Shown one piece after another: positions 44,797-53,941 of a stretch of DNA of 64,000 nt. The DNA comes from Armatimonadota bacterium (GTDB taxonomy: Bacteria > Armatimonadota > DTGP01 > JAKQQT01). The position numbers were made by a program, and so were the translations under genes. The number at the start of each line of letters is the position of its first letter. The first letter of the stretch is position 1. The notes below the pieces were generated by a model. That model had not been told where the DNA came from. It made no database searches and worked only from the letters and a program-made list of their open reading frames with translations. The stretch lies in NCBI GenBank assembly GCA_036504095.1, contig DASXVS010000025.1:27249-91248 (forward strand). The letters run 5' to 3'.

Positions 44797-44859
44797 GGTG
44801 TCAGGTTACGGGCGCCAGGTATCGGGTCCGGGACCGGATACCTGGCGCCCGGCCGCTGA
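44797..44859. repeat. Nine phase-locked heptamers filling the whole pilC-pilD spacer, with a 13-bp hairpin
   Basis: The spacer of exactly 63 nt from the pilC stop to 5 nt before pilD is nine 7-nt units (GGTGTCA, GGTTACG, GGCGCCA, GGTATCG and so on). GGCGCCAGGTATC (44811-44823) pairs perfectly with GATACCTGGCGCC (44837-44849). It may tune readthrough or RNA processing between pilC and pilD; no T-run is present. Confidence 0.8.
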
Positions 44860-46170
44860 TTATTCGCCGTCGCCCTTATCGCCGCCACCGCCGGACATCT
44901 GCGAAATGATGGACGTCATCGGCAGGAAGACGGACACGACGATGAACCCTACAATCACCCCCAGGAACACCATCAAGACAGGTTCGATGGCCGCTGTTAG
45001 ACTTGAAAGGGCAGCGTCCACTTCGTCCTCGTAGAACTCCGCAATCTTGGTGAGCATCGCGTCCAGAGCACCGGACTCTTCACCGATGGAGATCATCTGA
45101 ACGACCATCGGCGGGAATTGGCCCGATTTCTGGAGCGGATCGCCGATGCGTTCACCTTCCCGGATGCTCGTTCGGGCGTCCAGGATGGCGTCCCCGATGA
45201 TGACGTTGTCCACCGTTCCGGCAACCGTTTCCAGCGCCTGCAGGATCGGAACGCCGGATACAAGAAGCGTGGACAATGTGCGCGCGAAACGGGACAGCGC
45301 CACTTTATGGTTCAGGTTTCCGAACACGGGGATCTTCAGCTTGAAGCGGTCATAAATCCGCCGGCCCACTTTGGTCCTCGTGAACGACTTAAACCCGGCG
45401 ATGAACGCGATGAGGCAGACAACCAGGATGATCTGTCGCGTAGGAAAGCCACCTCGCAGAAGCGCCGAGAAGTTCATCAGGAACTGCGTCGGGCCGGGCA
45501 GCTGGTCATCCTTGAGCCCGAGGTCCTTGAACACCTGGAAGAAACTCGGCAGAACGAAGGTTGTCAGGCCGATCACGATGACAAAGGCCGCGAAGATGAC
45601 GATCGTTGGGTAGGTCATGGCGGACTTGACCTTGCGGCGAGTTTCCATGTCCTTTTCTAGAAATGAACTTAGGCGCTGGAGCGACTCCTCGAGAACGCCG
45701 CCGACTTCCCCGGCTTTGATCAGACCGACGAAGAGGGGGCTGAAGACCCGGGGGTACTTGGTCATCGCGCGGCTAAGCGTGTTTCCGGATTCGACCTCAA
45801 CCTGAATGTCCGTGAGAATGCGCTTCAGAGTGGGGTTGGGACACTGCTCTTGAAGGACTGACAGGCAGCGTACCAGCGACACGCCCGCGTCAATCATTGT
45901 GGAGAACTGCCGGCAGAAGACGCTGAGGTCCACAAGCTTGACCTTGCCGCCGAAGGTGAATTTCTTCTTTTCCTTCTTGGCCACGGCAACGCCGGTCTGT
46001 TGGCCCTTGGCCACCGCGGTGGTCTTCGCGCCCTTCACCGGGCGAACGCTCTGCACGAACGTTCCCTGCTCGCGCAGGCGGTCCCGGGCCGTACCTTCGT
46101 TGTCCGCATCCACGTTGCCCGTGACGCTCTGCCCGCTGGCATCGCGCCCGACATACGAAAACGTCGCCAT
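44860..46170 (-). CDS. pilC: Type IV pilus inner-membrane platform protein PilC
   Basis: The 436-residue protein has the two repeated T2SF domains of PilC/GspF: the first with FCRQFSTMIDAGVSLVRCL and VFSPLFVGLIKAGEVGG, the second with ALSRFARTLSTLLVSGVPIL and MISIGEESGALDAMLTKIAE. Membrane spans lie near 190-212, 240-260 and 400-425. An N-terminal ATPase-contact region (1-80) is present. AGGGAG precedes the ATG. It transmits motion from the motor ATPases to pilin insertion or removal. Order is pilT-pilC-pilD. Confidence 0.95.
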   Translation of the reverse strand: MATFSYVGRDASGQSVTGNVDADNEGTARDRLREQGTFVQSVRPVKGAKTTAVAKGQQTGVAVAKKEKKKFTFGGKVKLVDLSVFCRQFSTMIDAGVSLVRCLSVLQEQCPNPTLKRILTDIQVEVESGNTLSRAMTKYPRVFSPLFVGLIKAGEVGGVLEESLQRLSSFLEKDMETRRKVKSAMTYPTIVIFAAFVIVIGLTTFVLPSFFQVFKDLGLKDDQLPGPTQFLMNFSALLRGGFPTRQIILVVCLIAFIAGFKSFTRTKVGRRIYDRFKLKIPVFGNLNHKVALSRFARTLSTLLVSGVPILQALETVAGTVDNVIIGDAILDARTSIREGERIGDPLQKSGQFPPMVVQMISIGEESGALDAMLTKIAEFYEDEVDAALSSLTAAIEPVLMVFLGVIVGFIVVSVFLPMTSIISQMSGGGGDKGDGE

Positions 46171-46289
46171 CTGTGTCTCCCTCTATACGCGCTCAAATCT
46201 GGGCCAGGAGCGCCGGACTATGTGCCCTAGGCTTCCACCGCTCCCGCAATGCCGCGAAAGGAGGCGCGAGAGCCATCATCCTTGACGCT

Positions 46290-47369
46290 TCACCGCTTCT
46301 CCAGGTTCGCCAGCATCTGCGCCAGTTCGGCGCGATTCACGGCGCGACTCATTGCCCCCGCTTCTGTAATGATACCATCCGCAACAAGCCCCTTCAAAGA
46401 CTGGTCCATTGTCTGCATGCTTGTTTCGTATGTTTTGCGGTCGCCGTGGGTCTGGATGATCGTGGTAAGCTGATGCGTTTTGTTGTCCCTGACCATGCTG
46501 CGGACCGACGGCGTGGCGATCATGATCTCCATGGCGCATACACGCCCTTGGCCATCCAAACGCGGCAGCAACTGCTGGCAGAGGACCGCTTCCAGGTTTG
46601 CGGACAACTGGTAGCGTATCTGGTCCTGTTGTCCGGGCGGGAACACATCAATGATGCGGTCCACTGTCTGGGATGCGCTGTTTGTATGCAGAGTTGCGAG
46701 CACGAGGTGGCCGGTTTCCGCGCAGGTGATGGCGGTGGCTATCGTTTCCAGGTCACGCATTTCGCCGACGAGGACCACGTCCGGGTCTTCGCGGAGGGCG
46801 GCGCGCAACGCGTTATCGAAGCTTCGGGTATCCTGCCCCAGTTCGCGCTGGTTGATGACGCTCTTGCGGTGATGGTGCAAATACTCGATCGGGTCTTCGA
46901 TGGTGATGATATGTACGCTTCGCTCGCTGTTGATCTGGTGGATCATCGCGGCAAGGGTGGTGCTTTTGCCGGATCCGGTCGGCCCCGTGACGAGGATGAG
47001 CCCCCTTGGCTTCCTCGCCATTTCCTTGAGGACAGCCGGCAGGCCCAACTCCTCCAGGTGCGGGATTCGCGCCGGTATCAGGCGCAGCGTTGAAGCTACG
47101 GTGCCTCTGTCTCGGTACACGTTCACCCTGAGGCGCGCGCGCTGCCCCATTGCGTAGGAAAAATCAATTTCCAGTGAGGTTTCAAAGCGCTGAATCTGAT
47201 CAGCCGTCATGATGTCGTAAATTGATCGCTGGGCCTCCGGCGCCGTCAGCGGACCGAAGTCCGACATCGGTATGAGTTCGCCGTCTACACGGAGAACAGG
47301 GGGAACGCCCGCCGTCAGATGAAGGTCCGACGCCCGGCGCTCGATGGCGATGTTGAGCAGGTCGTCCAT
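46290..47369 (-). CDS. pilT: Pilus retraction ATPase PilT
   Basis: The 359-residue hexameric ATPase starts MDDLLNIAIERRASDLHLTA, the PilT N-terminus. Motifs: GPTGSGKSTTLAAMIHQIN (Walker A), HIITIEDPIEYLHHH (Asp box), LREDPDVVLVGEMRDLETI (Walker B) and TGHLVLATLHTNSA (His box). I use ATG 47369 because GGGAGGT precedes it and the family starts there; a TTG start at 47435 would add 22 odd residues. It depolymerises the pilus for twitching or DNA uptake. Confidence 0.95.
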   Translation of the reverse strand: MDDLLNIAIERRASDLHLTAGVPPVLRVDGELIPMSDFGPLTAPEAQRSIYDIMTADQIQRFETSLEIDFSYAMGQRARLRVNVYRDRGTVASTLRLIPARIPHLEELGLPAVLKEMARKPRGLILVTGPTGSGKSTTLAAMIHQINSERSVHIITIEDPIEYLHHHRKSVINQRELGQDTRSFDNALRAALREDPDVVLVGEMRDLETIATAITCAETGHLVLATLHTNSASQTVDRIIDVFPPGQQDQIRYQLSANLEAVLCQQLLPRLDGQGRVCAMEIMIATPSVRSMVRDNKTHQLTTIIQTHGDRKTYETSMQTMDQSLKGLVADGIITEAGAMSRAVNRAELAQMLANLEKR

Positions 47370-47575
47370 ATGGACCTCCCGCACGCGCCGTGTCGGTATA
47401 ACCCCAACGCTTTCTACTTCTAAAAGCTCGTTCAAATCTCGGTCCCTGTGTTCGGTTCAGCGGGCTGCATCAGGCGCCGCCGGGATGGCGTCTGCCCGAT
47501 TGCAGAGCCGGTATGAATATGATGACACCCCGTTTGACGCCGGGGGAGCGTACGTGGTTCCCCACGCGGCATCCG

Positions 47576-49063
47576 CTACGCGCGCACAAACACCTTCGCC
47601 CGGGTGGCCGCGCTCACCGCCAGGGCAAGGAACAGCGTGACAATGGCGGCGTGCAAGGCGCCCTGCCACGGAGTGGTCAGCCTGGCGTCCAACCAGGCGC
47701 CCAGCCCGCTGAGCACCACCACCGGCAACGCAAAACTGCTGATACCAATGTATGCGAGCAGCGGATTCTGGCCGTTGTCCACCAGCAGCGCCACCGACCA
47801 CCTGCCCTTCAATCGCTCTATCAATAGCGTGAACGCCGCCAGCGTCAAGATGGCAAGGCCCAGAGTAACGAAGAAATAGCTGATGGTCGCGTTCGACTTC
47901 TTGATGCCGCCTTCATAGGGTTCGAAGACGAGGCCAAGTATCAGCCAATAGGCTCCCCATTGAAATGATCGCGTAATGAACCGTTCCAACTCGGTCAACG
48001 GTTTCATCGTCAACAGCGCTCCCAGCAAGAGCATTCCCACGGTGACGAGCGTCGTCGCGATCACCCACCGTTCCATCAGCCCGGTGACGCATACGGGCAC
48101 GAACGCGAACAGCAGCACCGTGAGAGGGATCAGCCTCCAGAGCGGCCACTGCGCCGTGACGTGCTCTTTCGCCCTCGCCCTCAGCCAGTCCACCATCAGA
48201 TCACCCACGATCGTCGCGGGCAGGATAACGGTCAGGTACTTCAGGAACTCCATCCGGTACAGCCAGGGAACGGGTGTGGCGTTCCAGACCGTCTGACCCC
48301 ACCCCGGCGCGCTCGCCGAGATCTTGAGCGCCACCATCAGGCCAACCGGCGCCAGGCGGGCAAACCACGATTTGCGAGTGCATAACCATATCAGAGATCC
48401 GAAGACGCTGACGTTGGCAAGGACCAGGATAATGATGTCGCCCCGCTCGACCCATTGGCGCATGGCATGGTGGTTCCAGGCGAGGTTGGCGTTGTCCGAG
48501 TAGCGATACGTTGAGAGCAATACGAGGGCCAGGCTGACGCCAACGACACGAATGAGCCACTGAATGGCCTGCGGAATCGTTTTCGGCATTCGCCCCCAGA
48601 TCGGGAAGACAAGCACGAGAGCGACGAGCGCCATCTTCCAGTCATGCCGCGTCGGCGAATTGGTGAATGCAAATGGATCCACGTGGTCGCGAAAAAACGC
48701 AAATGCGGCCAGCAGCACGCCGCGCCACAGGATCCCGGGGATGACGGACCACCATTTGGCCTTCTCCAGGCGGCGGCTCAGGGCCAGCGGAATCGCCGCG
48801 CCCATGCTGAAAATGAAAAAAGGGAAGACGACGTCCACCCATGAAATGCCGGCCAGGTTGATGTTGGTGACGTGCGTGGGAGGCGCGTCCTGCGCGTGGT
48901 ACATCCACGCAGGAAGCGTCCCCGGAACCAGCCCGGAGAGTACCATAGCGAGGATGGCGAGGCCGCGCAGCGCGTCGAGGGCGCTCGCGCGGTTGTCCGG
49001 CCTTCTCGGCGCCCCCTGAGCCTGTGTGAGAGGGGCGTCCTGATGCTTGTGTCTTCTATGCAT
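47576..49063 (-). CDS. DUF5009/DUF1624-type membrane acyltransferase (copy 1)
   Basis: The 495-residue protein has about eleven spans. ALDALRGLAILAMVLSGLVP, then YHAQDAPPTH and WVDVVFPFFIFSMGAAIPLA, are hallmarks of the heparan-alpha-glucosaminide N-acetyltransferase-like family (transmembrane transfer of acetyl groups to amino sugars). The C-terminal FEPYEGGIKKSNATISYFFV and DNGQNPLLAYIG are shared with the next gene. Substrate in bacteria is not known; beside GH2 and GH38 genes a glycan substrate is reasonable. It lies between the paralogue and pilT. Confidence 0.82.
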   Translation of the reverse strand: MHRRHKHQDAPLTQAQGAPRRPDNRASALDALRGLAILAMVLSGLVPGTLPAWMYHAQDAPPTHVTNINLAGISWVDVVFPFFIFSMGAAIPLALSRRLEKAKWWSVIPGILWRGVLLAAFAFFRDHVDPFAFTNSPTRHDWKMALVALVLVFPIWGRMPKTIPQAIQWLIRVVGVSLALVLLSTYRYSDNANLAWNHHAMRQWVERGDIIILVLANVSVFGSLIWLCTRKSWFARLAPVGLMVALKISASAPGWGQTVWNATPVPWLYRMEFLKYLTVILPATIVGDLMVDWLRARAKEHVTAQWPLWRLIPLTVLLFAFVPVCVTGLMERWVIATTLVTVGMLLLGALLTMKPLTELERFITRSFQWGAYWLILGLVFEPYEGGIKKSNATISYFFVTLGLAILTLAAFTLLIERLKGRWSVALLVDNGQNPLLAYIGISSFALPVVVLSGLGAWLDARLTTPWQGALHAAIVTLFLALAVSAATRAKVFVRA

Positions 49064-49127
49064 ATTACCAGTCGGGCCACGGGCGCCGGTGTGCGAGGCA
49101 CAGATGCGCGAATGATGGGCCGATGCT

Positions 49128-50591
49128 TCACGTCCTGAGGAAGATTTTGGCGCGCGTGAAACCGCTGACCGTAAGCGCCACCATAACGACCTCCATCACG
49201 CCGAGCAAGAACATCCCGTTCGTGGTCTCGCAACCTCTGTCGATGAGCGGCTTAAGCCCCACGATGAAAAGCAGGGGCTGGACCAGGTTGCTGAGGCCCG
49301 CGTAGGCGATCATCGGGTTCTGCCCGTTGTCCGCCAGCAGCCGCAGCGCCCCGGGCTTTCCGATGACGTCCATCACGATGGAGAAAGCGATGAGCGTGAA
49401 GCAGGCAAGACCGGCGCTGACGAAATAATAACTCATCGTCGCCGGATCCTTCTTGATGCCGCCTTCGTACGGTTCGAACAGCAGCCCCAAGATCAGCCAG
49501 AACGCGCCCCACGCCGCGACATCGTGAATAAGACGCTCCGCGGGGAGCGCCGGTCGCGCGACGAGATATCGAACGGCCACACAAATGACCGCCGCGACGG
49601 AGGCAACCTCGACGACGTGACGGGTGAACAACCCCCCTAATAACACCGGCACGAGGGCGAATGAAACGCCTGCGATGGCCCACCACCGGCCGCGCGACCA
49701 CTCTGTCACCCCGGCCGGCCCCTGAGGAGCGCGCATCCACGTGACGAAGAGGTCACCGATGAGAGTCCCCGGGATCGCCACCATCAGCATGCTCGTGTAG
49801 CCCTGGTGGAAGAGCCATGGGCCTTGCGTGAAGAAGAGATGGTGCATATACAGGAACTGCTCGGGAGACCACGCCCAGATGGTCTGCACGAATCCCGGCG
49901 CGCCGCTCGCAAGCCGCACGGCCATGAGAACGGCCATGAATCCAACGCGCATCAACGGGTTCGCGCGCGACAATCCCCACACCAGCGAGACGCCGAGTAC
50001 AACGTTGGCGAGGATCATAATGATAATGTCGCTGTTATGGGGATCGAAGCCTGTGCCGTCGCCCCGGCGCACGGTGTACATCAACCAGGCGGCCACCGTC
50101 CAACCGGCAATGCGCAGCGCCACACAAATGGGACGGGACCAGCCCTTCGGCGGGCGAACCAGGATGGCGAGCAACGCAGCGAAGGCTATGAGGGCCCGGG
50201 CCCACGTCTGCCACACTTCCGGTGCGCCGATGCCGAACGGGCGTATGTGCTCTATATAGATCGCAAAAAGCCCCAACAACAGGAACCGCTGGATCACCCC
50301 CCAACCGAGCTTCCACCAGGGCTCACCTTTGTCCATCCGGCGGCCCAGCGCCAGCGGGATGGCGGCGCCCATGCTGAAAACGAAGAACGGGAAGACCAGA
50401 TCGACCCACGTGATGCCCGGGATTCCGGCGTTGAATTTCAGTGTGGGGGGCGGACATTGTGCGTGATGCATCCACGCCGGATAGGTCGCGGGCACGACGC
50501 CGGACAGTACCATCATCAAGATGGCGATGCCACGCAGGGCGTCGAGCGCCTGGACGCGGCGCGGGGGCGGCACCGCGGTGGTAGAAACCAT
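49128..50591 (-). CDS. DUF5009/DUF1624-type membrane acyltransferase (copy 2)
   Basis: The 487-residue paralogue shares the motifs of copy 1: ALDALRGIAILMMVLSGVVP, WVDLVFPFFVFSMGAAIPLA, FEPYEGGIKKDPATMSYYFV and DNGQNPMIAYAG. The start at ATG 50591 has GAGGACT upstream; the frame extends five codons further but without support. The two copies are in tandem with 64 nt between, probably an old duplication as sequence has drifted widely outside the motifs. Confidence 0.82.
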   Translation of the reverse strand: MVSTTAVPPPRRVQALDALRGIAILMMVLSGVVPATYPAWMHHAQCPPPTLKFNAGIPGITWVDLVFPFFVFSMGAAIPLALGRRMDKGEPWWKLGWGVIQRFLLLGLFAIYIEHIRPFGIGAPEVWQTWARALIAFAALLAILVRPPKGWSRPICVALRIAGWTVAAWLMYTVRRGDGTGFDPHNSDIIIMILANVVLGVSLVWGLSRANPLMRVGFMAVLMAVRLASGAPGFVQTIWAWSPEQFLYMHHLFFTQGPWLFHQGYTSMLMVAIPGTLIGDLFVTWMRAPQGPAGVTEWSRGRWWAIAGVSFALVPVLLGGLFTRHVVEVASVAAVICVAVRYLVARPALPAERLIHDVAAWGAFWLILGLLFEPYEGGIKKDPATMSYYFVSAGLACFTLIAFSIVMDVIGKPGALRLLADNGQNPMIAYAGLSNLVQPLLFIVGLKPLIDRGCETTNGMFLLGVMEVVMVALTVSGFTRAKIFLRT

Positions 50592-50644
50592 TTCGGGAGT
50601 CCTCAAGGCTTACGGTCGGTGGCGGCGACTATGCGAGGCGTTGT

Positions 50645-50685
50645 GGAAAGGGCCGGGAAAGGATTCGTCCTTCCCAGCCCTTTCC
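50645..50685 (-). terminator. Long hairpin after the 105-residue membrane protein gene
   Basis: GGAAAGGGC (50645-50653) pairs with GCCCTTTCC (50677-50685); inside, GGGAAAGGA pairs with TCCTTCCC with one bulge, around a four-base loop. It lies 53 nt below the 105-residue gene and 54 nt above the acyltransferase start. No T-run follows on the minus strand, so termination strength is uncertain. Confidence 0.55.
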
Positions 50686-50737
50686 GGTGATCGCCTGTTG
50701 CGAACATGATAGCAGATTGGGACGCCGGCCGGTCGCC

Positions 50738-51055
50738 CTACGAAGATGGCGCGTGCCAGAAGGCAGGTGTAATCCCATGAATCACGAGCAGGAACCCGAT
50801 CACGCCTATTGTCTCGAGCGCATGCACTGACTGTGGCGATCCCTGTTCCTGAGAGATGTAGTAACCCAGCTCAGCCACAGCCGCGTTGGCCATCCAACAA
50901 CCCAACACTATTTCAACTATACGCGTCACCACGACGGACGCCATTTTCCAGCCTCGCGCGATTGAGATGGTCGTCAGAATGACCGTGGCGCAACAGCAAA
51001 TCCCGAAAGCCGGTACTAATACGGAGGCAATATACAACCCAGGCGGCGACACCAC
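50738..51055 (-). CDS. Hypothetical 105-residue membrane protein
   Basis: The small protein has three likely spans (about 6-28, 38-60 and 84-100). The GTG start is supported by AAAGGGGG upstream, 43 nt after the GH2 gene. No family is recognised. It probably shares a transcript with the GH2 gene and ends at the hairpin 50645-50685. Confidence 0.6.
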   Translation of the reverse strand: MVSPPGLYIASVLVPAFGICCCATVILTTISIARGWKMASVVVTRIVEIVLGCWMANAAVAELGYYISQEQGSPQSVHALETIGVIGFLLVIHGITPAFWHAPSS

Positions 51056-51098
51056 GGTAATTCCCCCTTTGTACAGCAGATCAGCGCACGGTCCGGCG

Positions 51099-53852
51099 CT
51101 ACCTCATCCGAATAGTCGTGGCGGCCGTGTTGAGGCCCGGCGCGGACGCCTTCACGGTGAAAGAGCCCGTCTTTGTCCCGGCCTGGACGATGACCATGCA
51201 GTGGCCGTTGAACGCTTTGCGGGCGCTCGCCTTGTCAGATTCGTGGCTGCTGGGATCGCCGTTTCCCACTCCAATCACCTGGGCGGCGCCGGCCACGGAG
51301 AACGTGACCTGATTGTCCGCGGTCGGCACAACGCGCCCCTTTGCGTCCAGGATATCAACCGCGATGATGCTCACATCCTCGCCATCGGCCGTCACAGATA
51401 TCCGGTCCGGACGCAAGCGGATCACCGCAGGCCGTTCGGTCGTCTCCACGAAGTCCCTTGCCACCGACGTTCCGTTGTTGTAGCCGCGGACATCGAGGCG
51501 CCCCGGCGCGTATGGGACCTGCCAGTCGACGTGCTCGAACCGAGGCACATCCTTGAAGCCGAGGCTGTGGCCGTTGAGGATCAGTTCCACCCTTTCGCAG
51601 TTGGTGAACACGCGGACGTCGATGTTCTGACCCTCTTTGCCGGGCCAGTTCCAGTGCGGCATCACGTGAGCAACGGGTTTGCTGCCCCACCACGAGAGGT
51701 AATACCAGTAGTTATCCTTGGGGAAGCCGCAGGTGTCCATGATCCCGAAATGGGAGTTGATGCACGGCCAGTCGTATGGCGTCGGCTCGCCGCGGTAGTC
51801 GAACCCGGTCCACACGAATGAGCCGGCCATGAACGGCCTCTCCGCGACACTCTTCCAGGTGTCGTCGGTCGCGTTATACGACGTGACGTAGCCGCGCTCG
51901 CGGTCGGTTGCGTATTCACCGCGTGTTGTGAGCGTGCTTGCCGTCTCGCTGGCGTACGCGGGTATGTTAGGGAAGTCGGCGTGAAAACCGTCGTACGCCC
52001 CGAAGTTGTAGTTGAAGCCCTGGAGGTCGGCCACCATCGTGATGCCGTTAGGGCCCCAACCGCCGTTCATCGCGCACGTGACCGGGCGTGTGGTATCGAG
52101 GCTGGTCACGACCTTCTTCATTGCGGAAAACATGCGCGCGCCGGCAGGCGTGCCCTGGCGGCCCTCCTCATTGCACATAGACCACATGATGATGCTCGGG
52201 TGGTTGCGATCGCGCCGGACCATGCTCTCCACCTGGCCCAGTATCTCGGGCGAATCGCCCAATTTGCGGTTCTCGTCCATAACCAGCATGCCGAGGCGGT
52301 CGCACGCATCCAGTATCTCGGGCGCGTACGGGTGGTGGGAGCAGCGGTAGGCGTTGCTGCCCATAGCCTTGAGCTTCTCGATCTTATACTCGTGGACGCG
52401 GTCCGGCAGTGCGACGCCGATTCCCGCGAAATCCTGGTGGTTGCAGGTGCCCTTGATCTTGACCGGCTTGCCGTTCAGGAAGAAGCCCTGGTCCTTGTCG
52501 AATCGGATGGTGCGAATGCCAAAGGGTGTCACGTACGTGTCCACTGCCCTGCCGCCCTGGTATACGGTTGTGACGACGCGGTAAAGGTACGGCGTCTCGA
52601 TGGACCACAACCGGACCTTCGGCAGCGTGAATCTGTGTACCGTTTGCGTGCTCCCGGAACCGCGAAGCGTCAGCGAACTGCCGAGCGTAGCCACGGTTTG
52701 GCCAGGTGGATCCACGATTCGCGATTCCAAGCGGCAGAGTACAGACCGGGCGGCCTCGTCTTGCACGGTGGTGCGAATGTAGATTTCCGCATCCGGGCGC
52801 GCGGCGGTTTCAGGGCCGCGCACGTTGGTGGTTACAAAGGTGCCCCAACGCGCTACGTGGACGGGCGACGTCTTTACCAACCATACGTGCCGGTAGACAC
52901 CCCCACCCTCATACCACCAACCCTCGTTCCGGCGAGCGTCCGCGCGTACGGTGAGGGTGTTGGCGGCGCCAAAGCGCGCCGCCCCGGTGATGTCGTAGGC
53001 GAAGCTTGTATAGCCGCTCTGGTGCCTCCCCAGCAGGATTCCATTGAGCCACACCGTGCTGTCGCGATACACCCCGTCAAACTCGAGCGAAAGGCGGCGG
53101 CCACGATCGCTTGCCGGAAGATCGAACGTCTTGACGTACCAGCCAATCCCGGACGGCTTATACCCGTGGCTGCGATCGCCATTGGGGTCAAAAGGTTGCC
53201 CCACCACGAAATCATGGGGCAAGCCGATGCGCTTCCATGCGGCGGCGGACATCTTGACGGACGCCAGCGCAGCTGACCCCGCCTTCGGGGCCGCTTCCAG
53301 CGACGAACGGGTGTGGATACCCCCCTGCCCGGCCGTGTTCTCCACCAGAACCGCGATGCGGTTCGGGCCGGTCGTCCGCCAGACTTTGCCGACCGGCACG
53401 TCGAACGCTTCGTCCCATAGCTCGTGATGGGCCAGTCGGATCCCGTTGACGAACACTGTGGCGTTATCATCCACGCTTTCGAAATGGAGGCGCAATGCGC
53501 TGGACCGCGGCCCACCGGGCTTTCCATCGACGACGGCCCGGAACCACGCGAAGCCGGTGCGGCCTTTGAAGACGTCCGTGCCGACCGGCACGGTCATCCA
53601 TCCATCGCTTGACGCTTCATCCAACACCTGGGTGACGTTTGCCTCAGCGGCTGCCCCGTCGGCTGGTTTGGTCTCCCATTTGGCGATCGGGGTAATTACC
53701 CGACCCCCTTCGGCTGTGTATCCCGGCAGTTCGCCGTAGTGGAACCGCCAGTTGGCGTCGAAGCGCAGCTTCTCACGGCCAGAGGACGCCGCCAAACCGC
53801 TGGAAGCTCCTGCGGCCAACGCCGCCGCAAGGATGATAATGTTGATCCGCAT
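51099..53852 (-). CDS. Secreted glycoside hydrolase family 2 (beta-galactosidase-like)
   Basis: The 917-residue enzyme has a signal peptide (IIILAAALAAGASSGLAA, about 4-22), a sugar-binding jelly-roll domain (about 30-245), an Ig-like GH2 domain (about 250-365), a TIM barrel (about 370-680) and two C-terminal beta domains, the first like DUF4982. Catalytic residues: Glu in IIMWSMCNEEGRQG (about 559, acid/base) and Glu in AYASETASTLTTRG (about 634, nucleophile). HHPYAPEILDACDRLGMLV is another GH2 motif. GGAGG precedes the ATG. Substrate could be beta-galactosides, glucuronides or mannosides; exact specificity is unknown. Confidence 0.92.
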   Translation of the reverse strand: MRINIIILAAALAAGASSGLAASSGREKLRFDANWRFHYGELPGYTAEGGRVITPIAKWETKPADGAAAEANVTQVLDEASSDGWMTVPVGTDVFKGRTGFAWFRAVVDGKPGGPRSSALRLHFESVDDNATVFVNGIRLAHHELWDEAFDVPVGKVWRTTGPNRIAVLVENTAGQGGIHTRSSLEAAPKAGSAALASVKMSAAAWKRIGLPHDFVVGQPFDPNGDRSHGYKPSGIGWYVKTFDLPASDRGRRLSLEFDGVYRDSTVWLNGILLGRHQSGYTSFAYDITGAARFGAANTLTVRADARRNEGWWYEGGGVYRHVWLVKTSPVHVARWGTFVTTNVRGPETAARPDAEIYIRTTVQDEAARSVLCRLESRIVDPPGQTVATLGSSLTLRGSGSTQTVHRFTLPKVRLWSIETPYLYRVVTTVYQGGRAVDTYVTPFGIRTIRFDKDQGFFLNGKPVKIKGTCNHQDFAGIGVALPDRVHEYKIEKLKAMGSNAYRCSHHPYAPEILDACDRLGMLVMDENRKLGDSPEILGQVESMVRRDRNHPSIIMWSMCNEEGRQGTPAGARMFSAMKKVVTSLDTTRPVTCAMNGGWGPNGITMVADLQGFNYNFGAYDGFHADFPNIPAYASETASTLTTRGEYATDRERGYVTSYNATDDTWKSVAERPFMAGSFVWTGFDYRGEPTPYDWPCINSHFGIMDTCGFPKDNYWYYLSWWGSKPVAHVMPHWNWPGKEGQNIDVRVFTNCERVELILNGHSLGFKDVPRFEHVDWQVPYAPGRLDVRGYNNGTSVARDFVETTERPAVIRLRPDRISVTADGEDVSIIAVDILDAKGRVVPTADNQVTFSVAGAAQVIGVGNGDPSSHESDKASARKAFNGHCMVIVQAGTKTGSFTVKASAPGLNTAATTIRMR

Positions 53853-53941
53853 TCTGCAGCCTCCGTCGAGAAACAGGGGAGAGGCATCCCGATGATGCAG
53901 CGCCCCAGAACCAGAGTGTTGTACACAGGCAGGCTTCGCCT

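Noticed and set aside
46290..47435. Longer pilT from TTG 47435
   Set aside because: ATG 47369 has a strong GGGAGGT ribosome site and gives the standard PilT N-terminus.
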